Notes: generated by a model from the sequence alone, not told the origin. A stretch of DNA of 36,996 nt from Patescibacteria group bacterium (GCA_028704015.1 JAQVLT010000003.1:1-36996); one strand, 5' to 3'. Positions 20,310-29,373 are shown, numbered from the stretch's first letter. Program-made: numbers and translations.

Positions 20310-20747
20310 TTAAGAAATTATTCCGCCAACTTTCTGAATTTTTTCTTTAGCGCTTGAGCTTATCTTAACTTTCTCAAATTTTATATCTTTGATTGTTAAT
20401 TCTCCATCACCAAGAATTTTAACCGGCGCTGTTGCATCCGCAATCAATCTTTTTTTTGCCAGACTTGATGGATTTACCGTTTCAGTAGCTTTATAAGAAA
20501 CTTCTATTTGCGATAAATTTACAACTTGATTATTTGGTTTTTTTGACTTAAAACCTCTCAATTTAGGAGTTTGCAGCAACTGGCTTCTCATACCCAAGCG
20601 CTTTAAGCCGCCGACACCGCTTCTTGATCCTTGACCTTTTTGACCGCGGCAAGAATAAGTACCATGGCCGGAAGAATTTCCTCTACCAATAATTTTTTTC
20701 TTTTTTACCGAACCCTTGGCTGGTCTAATATTTGATAAATTATACAT
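20310..20747 (-). CDS. rplO: 50S ribosomal protein L15 (uL15)
   Basis: Late-assembly protein of the large subunit. The N-terminal Gly/Arg/Lys-rich stretch (NIRPAKGSVKKKKIIGRGNS, then RGQKGQGSRSGVGG) that reaches into rRNA and the C-terminal globular part ending in AKEKIQKVGGIIS are both present. Length 145 is normal. It directly follows rpsE after 8 bases; rpmD (uL30), which normally sits here, is absent. Confidence 0.97.
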   Translation of the reverse strand: MYNLSNIRPAKGSVKKKKIIGRGNSSGHGTYSCRGQKGQGSRSGVGGLKRLGMRSQLLQTPKLRGFKSKKPNNQVVNLSQIEVSYKATETVNPSSLAKKRLIADATAPVKILGDGELTIKDIKFEKVKISSSAKEKIQKVGGIIS

Positions 20748-20755
20748 ATAATTAC

Positions 20756-21406
20756 TTATTTAGCTTCGTTAATTTCGTTATTTTCTTTCTTTTTTTTCTC
20801 TGCAATATTTACTTTTTTTAATTTTTTTAAAGCATTGATAGTACATTTAGCATTATTGATTTTATTGTTTGTGCCCAATATTTTGCTAGTTATATTTTTA
20901 ATACCTGATAATTCCAAAATTATACGCACAGCTCCGCCAGCAATGACGCCGCGACCTTTCGCTGCGGGTTTAAATAATAATTTTGCCGCACCAAATTTTT
21001 CGTGAATTTCATGAGGTATTGTTTCGTTAACCATAGGAACTTCAATAATATTTTTTTTAGCGTCATTTACGGCCTTATTCACGGCCAAAGTTACGTCAGC
21101 TCCTTTACCCATACCGATTCCAATTTTGCCCTTTTTATCTCCAATAGCAACACAAACGCGAAAACGCATTCTTTTTCCTCCGGCCATAACGCGAGTAACC
21201 CGAGCAAGGTCAACAATTCTTTGATCAAATTCATCTTTTCTTTCTGATTCAGAATTCCTTCTCCCGCCTCCTCTTCTGAATTTCCTTTTTTCGCCATAAA
21301 CTGTTTTAGCGGCCGCTTCAACTGCCGGTTTTTCCATCCCCTCTTTTGCTATATTAATCACGGGTTCTTCTTTTTCTTGAATATTTTTATTTTTCTCTTC
21401 TGCCAT
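20756..21406 (-). CDS. rpsE: 30S ribosomal protein S5 (uS5) with extended ends
   Basis: Decoding-accuracy protein of the small subunit. The core has the S5 signature (RVTRVMAGGKRMRFRVCVAIGD and GIGMGKGADV) and the C-terminal RIILELSGIKNITSKILG part. The 216 residues exceed the usual ~166: the first 58 are charged and probably disordered (KFRRGGGRRNSESERKDEFD), and the last 15 are Lys/Glu-rich. It lies 24 bases after rplR. Confidence 0.97.
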   Translation of the reverse strand: MAEEKNKNIQEKEEPVINIAKEGMEKPAVEAAAKTVYGEKRKFRRGGGRRNSESERKDEFDQRIVDLARVTRVMAGGKRMRFRVCVAIGDKKGKIGIGMGKGADVTLAVNKAVNDAKKNIIEVPMVNETIPHEIHEKFGAAKLLFKPAAKGRGVIAGGAVRIILELSGIKNITSKILGTNNKINNAKCTINALKKLKKVNIAEKKKKENNEINEAK

Positions 21407-21430
21407 AAAATTTATAATACTAAATTTGAA

Positions 21431-21790
21431 TTAAAATTTTAATCCTCCCTCGCGAGCGCCATCAGCTACTGCTTTAACGCGACCATGATATTTATATCCT
21501 CCTTTATCAAAAACCACCTTATTAATTTTTTTAGCAGCCGCTTTCTCGGCTAAAATTTTCCCCAATAGTAAAGCTGCGGAAGTTTTGTTTGTCTTAGCTG
21601 GTGCTTTTACTTCTTTAGTTGAAACGCTCAATAGAGTTTTTCCTTCCGAATCATCAATCAACTGTGCAAATATTGATCTGTTTGAGCGAAAAACGCTTAA
21701 ACGAGGAATATTTATGATTCCGGAAATTTTAGCTCTTATTCTCTTATGACGTCTCACCATTTTCAATTGTTTTTTCTTATTTTTTTTCAT
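21431..21790 (-). CDS. rplR: 50S ribosomal protein L18 (uL18)
   Basis: Binds 5S rRNA together with L5. Seen: [12 protein letters not shown] near the start, [18 protein letters not shown] in the middle and [20 protein letters not shown] near the end. Length 119 is normal. The first ATG (21790) lies inside the end of the upstream TlyA-like ORF (14-base overlap), so translation is probably coupled; a second in-frame ATG ten codons later would remove the overlap. Confidence 0.96.
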   Translation of the reverse strand: MKKNKKKQLKMVRRHKRIRAKISGIINIPRLSVFRSNRSIFAQLIDDSEGKTLLSVSTKEVKAPAKTNKTSAALLLGKILAEKAAAKKINKVVFDKGGYKYHGRVKAVADGAREGGLKF

Positions 21791-22082
21791 CTTTGTTAAT
21801 TAAAATTAAATATTCGGTATTTTGTCCTTTACCGCCACTAATGGGGGACTTAAGACATTTATCTACTTTTATACCCATCTCTAGCAATTCATCTATTACC
21901 AAAGCCGTATCTATTGCGTATACTTTACTCGCACCTTTTTCCAACAAGACTTCAACAAATCCACCGGTACTACTGCCTAAATCAGCGGCAATTTTATCTT
22001 CTACATTTATTTTAAAATTTTCAATTGCGTATTTTAATTTCAGCGAACCTCTACTAACATAATTTTTATATTCTTCTAACAT
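21777..22082 (-). pseudogene. Internally deleted TlyA/FtsJ-type rRNA methyltransferase remnant (101 aa)
   Basis: The N-terminal half matches the TlyA SAM-binding start: YVSRGSLKLKYAIENF, then the motif I strand AADLGSSTGGFVEVLLEKGA and VYAIDTA. The C-terminal half matches the very end of TlyA: VIDELLEMGIKV, then [19 protein letters not shown]. The S4 RNA-binding domain and about 100 residues with the catalytic Lys-Asp-Lys-Glu residues are missing. The reading frame is intact and overlaps rplR, so it may still be translated. A pseudogene is the simplest view; a retained small protein with a new role is the alternative. Its place between rplF and rplR is unusual. Confidence 0.75.
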
Positions 22083-22087
22083 TTTAT

Positions 22088-22633
22088 TTACGCGCCTTTA
22101 GTAGCTGTTTTTCCCTCTTTTCTTCTTATCACCTCGTCAGCATATTTTATTCCTTTGCCTTTGTAAGGTTCCGGCTCTTTATAACGTCTGATTTTCGCTG
22201 ACGTTTCACCTACCAATTCTTTATCAATACCACTCACGGTAATAGTATTACCTTCTACGCTAATATTTATTCCTGCGGGTACTGGGAACTCAACTGGATG
22301 CGAAAAACCAAGATTCAGAATTAAATTTTTTCCACTCATCGCCGCCCGAAAACCAACGCCATTTATCTCTAATTTCTTCTCAAAATTATTATTTACTCCG
22401 ACAACCATATTGTTAATTAATGTTCTGAACAATCCCCAAAGCGCTCTTTCATCCTTATTACTCTGGTCATTTACCGACACTACAATTTCGTCATTGGAAA
22501 TTTTTACAATAACCAAGCTATGTATTTCTCTTTTTAATTCGCCCTTAGGGCCTTTTACAATTATAACATTACCATCAAGTTTTACTTGAGTTCCTGTTGG
22601 TATTTTAATTGGTAACTTTCCTAAACGTGACAT
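22088..22633 (-). CDS. rplF: 50S ribosomal protein L6 (uL6)
   Basis: Large-subunit protein near the sarcin-ricin loop and factor site. Two repeated domains are visible; the second ends with the signature PEPYKGKGIKYADEVIRRKEGK. Start MSRLGKLPIKIPTG is typical. Length 181 is normal. The following ORF (TlyA remnant) starts 5 bases later. Confidence 0.97.
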   Translation of the reverse strand: MSRLGKLPIKIPTGTQVKLDGNVIIVKGPKGELKREIHSLVIVKISNDEIVVSVNDQSNKDERALWGLFRTLINNMVVGVNNNFEKKLEINGVGFRAAMSGKNLILNLGFSHPVEFPVPAGINISVEGNTITVSGIDKELVGETSAKIRRYKEPEPYKGKGIKYADEVIRRKEGKTATKGA

Positions 22634-22683
22634 AAACTTTGTTATTAATTCATATAAACCGCTATTTAAAAGCAGTATTTATT

Positions 22684-23097
22684 TTAATAAATTTCACAAA
22701 AAACTTCTCCGCCCACTCCCCTTATCTTTGCCTCCTTATTAGTCATTAAACCTTGTGGAGTGGAAATAATTGCTATGCCTAAATTATTTAAAACTTTTGG
22801 CAATTCATTTTTTTTTGCATAAATTCTAAGCCCTGGTTTGCTTATGCGTTTAAGCGCTGTAATGGCGGGTCTTCCGCTCTTCTTGTATTTTAACACTATT
22901 TTAAGTGAATCAAAAACCGAAGATTTATTTTTACTGCCTTCACCTTTTATTATTTCAGCCTTGATAATCCAGCCTTCCTTCTCCAAAATCTTTGCTAACT
23001 CATATTTAATTTTGCTCATTGGCAAAACCACCTCGCTTTTTCTTACGGCGTTAGCATTTCTTATTCTAGTTAACATGTCTGCTATTGGATCTATCAT
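22684..23097 (-). CDS. rpsH: 30S ribosomal protein S8 (uS8)
   Basis: Primary 16S rRNA binder of the platform. The start DPIADMLTRIRNANAVRKSEV and the C-terminal signature STPQGLMTNKEAKIRGVGGEVFCEIY are both clear. Length 137 is normal. It lies 43 bases after rpsN. Confidence 0.97.
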   Translation of the reverse strand: MIDPIADMLTRIRNANAVRKSEVVLPMSKIKYELAKILEKEGWIIKAEIIKGEGSKNKSSVFDSLKIVLKYKKSGRPAITALKRISKPGLRIYAKKNELPKVLNNLGIAIISTPQGLMTNKEAKIRGVGGEVFCEIY

Positions 23098-23140
23098 AAA
23101 TATTAATATAATAAATTATTTGTAGCCCGAGATTCCAGGA

Positions 23141-23326
23141 CTACCAACTTGATTTTTTAATTCCCGGCAAATCGCCATTATCAGCTAATTCGCGAAAGCA
23201 AATACGACAAAGACCAAAATCTCTGATATATCCATGGTTGCGTCCGCAACGCCAACATCGTCTTATAATTCTAGTAGAAAATTTTGGTTTGCGCTTTGAT
23301 TTTACTATTAATGCTGTTCTTGCCAT
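23141..23326 (-). CDS. rpsN: 30S ribosomal protein S14, zinc-binding type (uS14)
   Basis: Small-subunit head protein. The 61-residue length and the CWRC...CRIC quartet (C-x2-C-x12-C-x2-C) identify the zinc-containing short form. The end [11 protein letters not shown] is typical. Confidence 0.97.
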   Translation of the reverse strand: MARTALIVKSKRKPKFSTRIIRRCWRCGRNHGYIRDFGLCRICFRELADNGDLPGIKKSSW

Positions 23327-23375
23327 ACTATTTTGAATTATCTTATATTTGAATAATATTTACGGATTTCACGTA

Positions 23376-23915
23376 TTAATCTTTTTTGAAAGGAAACCCC
23401 AATAGTTTAAACAATTCCAATCCATCTTCTCTTGTATTAGCGGTTGTAGCAATACAAATTTCCAGTCCATGAACTAAATCGACATTTTCAACTTTTACCT
23501 CAGGGAAAGCGAGATTTTCTTTAAAACCAATGGTAATATTTCCCAAACGATCAATATGCTTATCACTAATACCGCGAAAATCTCTAACACGAGGGAAAGT
23601 TATATTAATTAATTTTTCAATAAAATCATACATTCTTTGACCACGCAAAGTTACTGCGGCTCCAATAATAAGACCTTCTCTAATTTTAAAAGCCGAAATT
23701 GATTTTTTTGCTTTTGTTAATACTGGCTTTTGACCGCTAATTTTTTCTAGAGTATCAACAATGTTATCAATAAAAGCTTTTTCTTTATAAGATCTGCCAA
23801 AACCAACATTAAGTACTACCTTCTCCAAGCGAGGCACTTCTAAATTATTTTTATAACCTAACTTTTCTTTCAGCTTAGGCAATATTTCCTTTTTATATTT
23901 TTCTGATAATCTCAT
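23376..23915 (-). CDS. rplE: 50S ribosomal protein L5 (uL5)
   Basis: Binds 5S rRNA and contacts the P-site tRNA. Seen: LEKVVLNVGFGR near 30-40, KKSISAFKIREG, VTLRGQRMYDFIEKLINI and RDFRGIS. The end LFKLLGFPFKKD is the family terminus. Length 179 is normal. Confidence 0.97.
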   Translation of the reverse strand: MRLSEKYKKEILPKLKEKLGYKNNLEVPRLEKVVLNVGFGRSYKEKAFIDNIVDTLEKISGQKPVLTKAKKSISAFKIREGLIIGAAVTLRGQRMYDFIEKLINITFPRVRDFRGISDKHIDRLGNITIGFKENLAFPEVKVENVDLVHGLEICIATTANTREDGLELFKLLGFPFKKD

Positions 23916-23942
23916 ATATAAATATCATTATTCAATTAAATT

Positions 23943-24266
23943 TTAATCTATTGTCTGTTTGCATTTTCGGCAAATTCTATATTTTCTTTTTTCCCCTTTA
24001 TCATTTGCGGTTGTTTGTGTTCCAACTCTAGTTGCCTTGCCGCACTTCGGGCAAATTATCATAACATTGCTCATATTAATCCAGGCGGGAAATTCAATTC
24101 TTTGTCCTTTTTCTCCTTGACGTTTCGGCCGCATATGTTTAATTAATAAATTTAAACCTTCAACGCTAATTCTATTTTCCGACAAAAAAACTTGCAAAAC
24201 TTTTCCAGTCTTACCTTTATCCTTTCCTGACATAACCTTAACTTTGTCGCCTTTTTTTATATTCAT
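23943..24266 (-). CDS. rplX: 50S ribosomal protein L24 (uL24)
   Basis: Assembly-initiator protein near the exit tunnel. Start MNIKKGDKVKVMSGKDKGKT is the KOW motif. The C-terminus holds a zinc ribbon (CPKC and CRKC) as in many L24 proteins. Length 107 is normal. Confidence 0.96.
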   Translation of the reverse strand: MNIKKGDKVKVMSGKDKGKTGKVLQVFLSENRISVEGLNLLIKHMRPKRQGEKGQRIEFPAWINMSNVMIICPKCGKATRVGTQTTANDKGEKRKYRICRKCKQTID

Positions 24267-24286
24267 ATAAATTTCTTAATTCTAAT

Positions 24287-24658
24287 TTACAAAACTTCCG
24301 GCGCCAGCGAAGCGATTTTAACAAAGCCTGCCTTTCTTACTTCGCGAGCTATGGGGCCAAAAATACGGCTTGCTTTCGGCTCTTTTTTTTCAGCATCAAC
24401 AACCACGCAAGCATTATCGTCAAATCTTATATAAGTGCCATCTTTACGCCTTATTTCTTTCTTAGTGCGAACAATCACAACTTTTACCACATCGCTTTTT
24501 TTTACTGCCGCATGAGGTGTCGCTTCTTTTACCGCCGCAACAATAACTTCGCCAATGCGTGCATAACGTTTTTGGTTGGAACCTAGGACTTTAATACACT
24601 GCACTTTTTTAGCGCCTGAATTGTCCGCTACATTTAACGTTGTTTGTACTTGAATCAT
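24287..24658 (-). CDS. rplN: 50S ribosomal protein L14 (uL14)
   Basis: Sits at the subunit interface, where RsfS also binds in dormancy. Start [20 protein letters not shown] and end [10 protein letters not shown] are family signatures. Length 123 is normal. Confidence 0.97.
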   Translation of the reverse strand: MIQVQTTLNVADNSGAKKVQCIKVLGSNQKRYARIGEVIVAAVKEATPHAAVKKSDVVKVVIVRTKKEIRRKDGTYIRFDDNACVVVDAEKKEPKASRIFGPIAREVRKAGFVKIASLAPEVL

Positions 24659-24693
24659 ATATTTATTACTTGATAATTACAATCTAAAAAATA

Positions 24694-24951
24694 TTAACTA
24701 TAAATTACTCGCCATTTTTTGTCTTTACTTATCGGCCTGCATTCAATAAAAATTACTTTATCATCTTCCTTGTATTGATTTTTTTCATCATGGACCTTAT
24801 ATTTTTTACTTACAGTATATCTTTTTCCGTATTTAGGATGAATTTTTATACGATCAACTCTAACCAATATGGTCTTATCCATCTTATCACTTACAACAAC
24901 GCCCATTAATTTCTTCTTAATAATCTTTTTTGTTTTGTTTCCTTCCTTCAT
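24694..24951 (-). CDS. rpsQ: 30S ribosomal protein S17 (uS17)
   Basis: Primary 16S rRNA binder. Seen: [40 protein letters not shown] and the end [17 protein letters not shown]. Length 85 is normal. Confidence 0.96.
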   Translation of the reverse strand: MKEGNKTKKIIKKKLMGVVVSDKMDKTILVRVDRIKIHPKYGKRYTVSKKYKVHDEKNQYKEDDKVIFIECRPISKDKKWRVIYS

Positions 24952-24971
24952 AATAGTAATATATTTATATA

Positions 24972-25154
24972 CTAATTTTTATTTAACAAAGTTAAAACTC
25001 TAGAAATAACCTCACGAGTTACTCTTATCTCGCGTACATTTTTCAATTGCTTATTTGCATCTTTGAAACGTAATTCCTTTAATTTGTTACGGTGTTCCAT
25101 TAATAAACTATGCAATTCTTTTTCGGTTTTCATTTTTAATTCTTTCCATTCCAT
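24972..25154 (-). CDS. rpmC: 50S ribosomal protein L29 (uL29)
   Basis: Small helical protein by the exit tunnel that also helps SRP and trigger factor docking. Seen: [20 protein letters not shown] and [20 protein letters not shown]. Length 60 is normal. Confidence 0.94.
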   Translation of the reverse strand: MEWKELKMKTEKELHSLLMEHRNKLKELRFKDANKQLKNVREIRVTREVISRVLTLLNKN

Positions 25155-25177
25155 ATAAAAAAATAATTTTAATTAAA

Positions 25178-25591
25178 TTAATGCGCTGATCTTTCTATAA
25201 CTCGACATTTAACCGGCAACTTATACGCCGCAGACATTAAGGCTTTCTCGGCTAAATTGGCGGGAACTCCTTCTATCTCGAACATAACCATTCCTGGCTT
25301 TACTACTACTACATAGTGATCAACCGCACCCTTTCCTTTGCCCATTGGGATTTCGCCGCCTTTTACAGTGACTGGTTTATCCGGAAAAATTCTAATCCAA
25401 ATTTTTCCTCCCTTTTGAGTATATTTCGTTAAAACTTTTCGCGCCGCTTCAATCTGCTTGGAATTTACCCAGCAAGCTTCCGTGCTTTTTAAACCAAAAT
25501 CTCCAAAACTAACATTAACCATACGGGTTGCTTTACCGCCCCTTTTGCCTTTATGCGATTTTCTATATTTTGTCTTTTTCGGTATTAGCAT
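25178..25591 (-). CDS. rplP: 50S ribosomal protein L16 (uL16)
   Basis: Stabilises the A-site tRNA elbow. Start MLIPKKTKYRKSHKGKRGGK, RIFPDKPVTVKGGEIPMGKG and VMFEIEGVPANLAEKALMSA are family signatures. Length 137 is normal. Confidence 0.97.
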   Translation of the reverse strand: MLIPKKTKYRKSHKGKRGGKATRMVNVSFGDFGLKSTEACWVNSKQIEAARKVLTKYTQKGGKIWIRIFPDKPVTVKGGEIPMGKGKGAVDHYVVVVKPGMVMFEIEGVPANLAEKALMSAAYKLPVKCRVIERSAH

Positions 25592-25656
25592 TTGCTTTGA
25601 TTTTAATATTATAAAGTATGGTAAATTATTAAACTTTATAATTATTAATTTTTATT

Positions 25657-26352
25657 TTATTTCACTTTTTTACCGACTATTTCTCCTGTGGCAACCGCTT
25701 CCTTCTGAAATACATCACCTTTATAAATCCAAATTTTAATACCAACTGAACCATAGGTAGTGTGTGCCGCGCCTCTTGCATAATCAATATCCGCTCTTAA
25801 AGTATGCAATGGCACTTTTCCGGAACTAAGCATTTCTTCCCGAGCAATTTCTGCACCATTAAGACGTCCGCTAATCAACACTTTTATTCCCAACGCTCCC
25901 GCTTTCTCTGTTCGGCTGATTGCCTGTTTCATTACTCTTCTGAAAGGCATTCTTTTTTCTATATCAAGAATCATGGATTGCAAAATTATTTGGGAACTTA
26001 AATTCGGTCGATCAGCTTCAAAAACATTAATATTAACTTCCCCCAATCTAATGCCTACTGGTCTTAAAAATTTATTATGTATCTTTTTCTTTAAATCTTC
26101 AATACCTGCACCTCCTCGACCAATAACTACACCGGGCTTAGCTGTATAAATATTAATATTAATTTTTTTTGCAGTTCTTTCAATTTCCACCTTGTCCATA
26201 CCAGCCTCCTTATATTCATTAATTAAAAATCTTCTAACTCTAATATCTTGCTTAATGTTATCAATATATTTTTTACCACTACCAAACCATCTTGACTGCC
26301 AAGTCTTAGTTATTCCCATCCTAAAAATTTTTGGATTTACCTTCTTTCCCAT
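25657..26352 (-). CDS. rpsC: 30S ribosomal protein S3 (uS3)
   Basis: Lines the mRNA entry channel. Seen: the N-terminal GKKVNPKIFRMGITKTWQSR, the KH-domain GVVIGRGGAGIEDLKKKI and the C-terminal ISGRLNGAEIAREEMLSSGK and DIDYARGAAHTTYGSVGIKI. Length 231 is normal. It follows rplV after 60 bases and precedes rplP after 65, slightly wider than neighbours. Confidence 0.97.
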   Translation of the reverse strand: MGKKVNPKIFRMGITKTWQSRWFGSGKKYIDNIKQDIRVRRFLINEYKEAGMDKVEIERTAKKININIYTAKPGVVIGRGGAGIEDLKKKIHNKFLRPVGIRLGEVNINVFEADRPNLSSQIILQSMILDIEKRMPFRRVMKQAISRTEKAGALGIKVLISGRLNGAEIAREEMLSSGKVPLHTLRADIDYARGAAHTTYGSVGIKIWIYKGDVFQKEAVATGEIVGKKVK

Positions 26353-26412
26353 ATAAACACTAATTAATACAAATTAAACTATTTTATAATTCATTATTTT
26401 ATATTTTCCTTT

Positions 26413-26997
26413 TTATCCACTTTTTCTTCGGAAAATTTTTCCCGTGAACCCCTTGCCACCTTCAATCTGCGCGTGAGCATGTCTGCCTTCCATGCGCGGA
26501 TCAATAATTGTCTTTCCCAATTCTTCTTTCGAACCGGTAGCCGCTTCATCTTTTAAGGCGGCATTATTTTTCTTTTTTACTTTAACTTTTTCTATCTTAG
26601 TTTTACCATCTAATTTTACAACTGGTGCTAATTCAGTTGTTTTTCCCTTCTTCACTCCACTATCTTTAATTTCAGCTAAAGTTAACATTATATGGCTCGT
26701 TCTCTTTCTAATTGGAGTCGCGCGACCATGAGCTCGCGGCATCCAGCGCTTCAAAGTCGCACCTTCATCAACTCTAATTTCCTTAATAAACAAATTATCT
26801 TTATCCAAATTAAAATTATTCGTAGCATTAGCTATGGCTGAATTTATTAACTTAATTACCACCGTCTTGGCTTCTTTCTTGATAAAAGTCAATTGATTAA
26901 TCGCCTCGGTTGTTTTCATACCTTTAACAATATTAGTAACCAATCGAAGTTTTTGTGGCGAAGTTCTGATAAATTTTGTTTTAGCTTTTACTTCCAT
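26413..26997 (-). CDS. rplV: 50S ribosomal protein L22 (uL22) with a long C-terminal tail
   Basis: Tunnel-lining protein. The core (residues 1-113) has the signature MKTTEAINQLTFIKKEAKTV and the RAHGRATPIRKRTSHIMLTL loop that faces the tunnel. The remaining 80 residues are an extension rich in Lys, Ala and Glu (KVKVKKKNNAALKDEAAT and IDPRMEGRHAHAQIEGGKGF), making 194 residues instead of about 110. The tail may reach over the ribosome surface. Confidence 0.96.
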   Translation of the reverse strand: MEVKAKTKFIRTSPQKLRLVTNIVKGMKTTEAINQLTFIKKEAKTVVIKLINSAIANATNNFNLDKDNLFIKEIRVDEGATLKRWMPRAHGRATPIRKRTSHIMLTLAEIKDSGVKKGKTTELAPVVKLDGKTKIEKVKVKKKNNAALKDEAATGSKEELGKTIIDPRMEGRHAHAQIEGGKGFTGKIFRRKSG

Positions 26998-27025
26998 AAT
27001 ATTTTATCTATTTCTTTAAATAATT

Positions 27026-27325
27026 TTATTTTTTACCGGCTTGTGTTTCGGTCGTCTCGGCTTTAGCCATTTTGCCTCCGTGTTTAATAAACTTTCTAGT
27101 TGGCGCAAATTCTCCTAATTTGTGGCCAACCATATTTTCATTTATAAGCACCGGCACATGCATTTTACCATTGTGTACGCCAAAATTAAACCCAACCATT
27201 TCTGGAGTAACAGTACAAGCCCTGTCCCAAACCTTAATAACAATTTTATCCCCCTGTTTTAAGGCATTAATTTTTTTAATTATTTTTGGGTTTACGTATG
27301 GACCTTTTTTTAAACTTCTTGACAT
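27026..27325 (-). CDS. rpsS: 30S ribosomal protein S19 (uS19)
   Basis: Small-subunit head protein near the A-site finger. Start [20 protein letters not shown] and the signature [17 protein letters not shown] are clear. Length 99 with a short Thr/Lys-rich tail. Confidence 0.97.
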   Translation of the reverse strand: MSRSLKKGPYVNPKIIKKINALKQGDKIVIKVWDRACTVTPEMVGFNFGVHNGKMHVPVLINENMVGHKLGEFAPTRKFIKHGGKMAKAETTETQAGKK

Positions 27326-27356
27326 ACATTTTCTCGATTTAAATATAATTTAATAT

Positions 27357-28190
27357 CTATTTTTTTCTTCTTTGCATAATAAATTTGTTTGATTGTTTTT
27401 TGGAATTTCTTGTTTTAACTCCCAATGCCGGTTTCCCCCATAAAGTCTTCGGATGCTTCAAACCAATTGACTGGTTACCTTCACCGCCACCATGCGGATG
27501 GTCAACTGGATTCATCGCCGTACCGCGAACAGTCGGCCTCCAACCCAATCTTCTTCTTCTCCCCGCATTACCATAAACAATATGTGCTCTATCAGGATTG
27601 CTTGCTTGACCAACTGTGCATAAACAATCTTTCTTTACTAATCTAATTTCACTTGAAGGCATTTTTATCTGAGCGTAATTCCCTTCAATACCCATGACGT
27701 ATATTGCATTACCGGCTCCACGAGCTAGCTTGCCACCGCATCCTGGTTCTAATTCTACGTTATATACAGCCACGCCAGCCGGAATATATTGTAATGGCAT
27801 GGCGTTGCCTCTCGTTATTTCAATCTCTTTTTTTGAACTCAAAATTTCCGAATCTACTTTCAGACCAACAGGAGCAATAATATATCTTTTTTCTCCATCA
27901 CGATAATAAAGCAAAGCCAAACGCGCTCCGCGATTTGGATCGTATTCTATGGAAGCAACTCTGGCTGGAATATCAAATTTATCGCGTTTATAATCAACAA
28001 CTCGGATAAATCTTTTAACACCTCCGCCGCGATGTCTAACGGTAATCTTTCCCTGTGTATTTCTGCCAGCCTTCTGTTTTTTGATTAGTATCAAATTTTT
28101 CTCCGGCTTACTTTTAGTAATATCGGAAAAATCATCAAAAGTTGCCCCTCTTCTTCCTGGCGTTGTCGGTTTTGCTATTTTAATTCCCAT
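27357..28190 (-). CDS. rplB: 50S ribosomal protein L2 (uL2)
   Basis: Essential for peptidyl-transferase centre assembly and subunit joining. Seen: GKITVRHRGGGVKRFIRVVD, the GNAMPLQYIPAGVAVYNVEL strand and the signature RGTAMNPVDHPHGGGEGNQS with the functional His. Length 277 is normal. Confidence 0.98.
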   Translation of the reverse strand: MGIKIAKPTTPGRRGATFDDFSDITKSKPEKNLILIKKQKAGRNTQGKITVRHRGGGVKRFIRVVDYKRDKFDIPARVASIEYDPNRGARLALLYYRDGEKRYIIAPVGLKVDSEILSSKKEIEITRGNAMPLQYIPAGVAVYNVELEPGCGGKLARGAGNAIYVMGIEGNYAQIKMPSSEIRLVKKDCLCTVGQASNPDRAHIVYGNAGRRRRLGWRPTVRGTAMNPVDHPHGGGEGNQSIGLKHPKTLWGKPALGVKTRNSKKQSNKFIMQRRKK

Positions 28191-28216
28191 ATATTAAATA
28201 ATATTACGAATAAAGA

Positions 28217-28681
28217 TTATACACCTTCATATACTTTAATTGTTTTCCCTTCTGGTAATGTCACGATCGCCTTTTTCCAATCTTTTCTTTTGCCAGCCAT
28301 TCGACCGTATCTGACTTGTTTGCCCTTCATGTTAATAATGTTTACAGCCAGTGGTTTTATTCCATAAGTTTCCTCAATCGCTTTGGCTATTTCAATTTTA
28401 TTTGCCTTTCTCGCTACGGCAAAAGCATATTTATTTTCCACGCCTAAATTTGTTACCTTTTCCGTAATTATTGGCTTAACAATAATTCTATATGTTTGAC
28501 TAAAAATTCTTTTTACCTTGCTAACCGCCGCTGTTTTTCCTTCGCTAGTTTTCAATTTTCCCGCGTCAGAATACAAATCTTTCATGCTGGCTGGTTCAGC
28601 TTGTGTTTTTTCAACTTTCTCTGATATTTTAACGGTCTTTTTTTCTTCTCCGGTTGTTTTTTTTCTACCAAATAATCCCAT
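28217..28681 (-). CDS. rplW: 50S ribosomal protein L23 (uL23) with N-terminal extension
   Basis: Docking site for trigger factor and SRP at the tunnel exit. The core begins near residue 66 (RIIVKPIITEKVTNLGVENK) and contains KIEIAKAIEETYGIKPLAVN and KRKDWKKAIVTLPEGKTIKV. The first 65 residues are charged and probably disordered, giving 154 residues versus about 95. Confidence 0.95.
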   Translation of the reverse strand: MGLFGRKKTTGEEKKTVKISEKVEKTQAEPASMKDLYSDAGKLKTSEGKTAAVSKVKRIFSQTYRIIVKPIITEKVTNLGVENKYAFAVARKANKIEIAKAIEETYGIKPLAVNIINMKGKQVRYGRMAGKRKDWKKAIVTLPEGKTIKVYEGV

Positions 28682-28698
28682 ATATTTAAAATTCTAAA

Positions 28699-29352
28699 TT
28701 ATTTATAACGTTCCTCTAATTTAGCGATTGTCTCTTTGGTTAAAATATAATTTTTGTATTTTAACAAATCAACAATATTAATATTTTCTAAATTCAACAT
28801 CTTCACGCCGGCTAAATTTCTGCCTGAATATTTTACCTTCTCGTCTTTTTCATTATTAATAATCAGAACATTTCTTTTTATATCTTTTTTGTAATTAAAA
28901 ATTTTATTTTCTATATTTTTTATAATCTGATTAAAAACTTTTGTTTTAAAATCTTTAATGTCCAACTTATCAACTATTACTAAATTATTATTACTTAATT
29001 TTTCCGATAAGGCCATTTTAATTGCTTTTTGTCTCATCTTTTTATTCAGCTTCTTGCTGAAATTTCTTTCTTTAGTTGGACCAAAAGTTACACCACCGCC
29101 AATCCATATAGGAGAACGGCTTGAACCAGCGCGAGCGCGGCCAGTGCCTTTTTGCTTCCATGGCTTTTTTCCGCCACCGCGAACATCGCCCCTGCCCTTG
29201 GTATGAGCTAATACCTGGCGTTCATTTGCCATTTGCGCTACTACCGCCTGGTGCATTAAAACTGAATTTACTTTTACGCCAAAAATCTTCTCGGAAACTT
29301 CAACTGTTCCTGCTTGTTCTCCGTTTTGATTGTAGACATTTATCTTCATCAT
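28699..29352 (-). CDS. rplD: 50S ribosomal protein L4 (uL4)
   Basis: Tunnel-wall protein and, in E. coli, the autoregulator of the S10 operon. Seen: the long loop AHTKGRGDVRGGGKKPWKQK and GTGRARAGSSRSPIWIGGGV, then KKMRQKAIKMALSEKL. Length 217 is normal. Whether it regulates this cluster is not visible. Confidence 0.96.
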   Translation of the reverse strand: MMKINVYNQNGEQAGTVEVSEKIFGVKVNSVLMHQAVVAQMANERQVLAHTKGRGDVRGGGKKPWKQKGTGRARAGSSRSPIWIGGGVTFGPTKERNFSKKLNKKMRQKAIKMALSEKLSNNNLVIVDKLDIKDFKTKVFNQIIKNIENKIFNYKKDIKRNVLIINNEKDEKVKYSGRNLAGVKMLNLENINIVDLLKYKNYILTKETIAKLEERYK

Positions 29353-29373
29353 ATTAATATTTGCTGATAAGAC

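Noticed and set aside
23943-24266. Zinc ribbon in L24 as a novelty
   Set aside because: Many bacterial L24 proteins carry the same C-terminal CPxC...CxxC ribbon.
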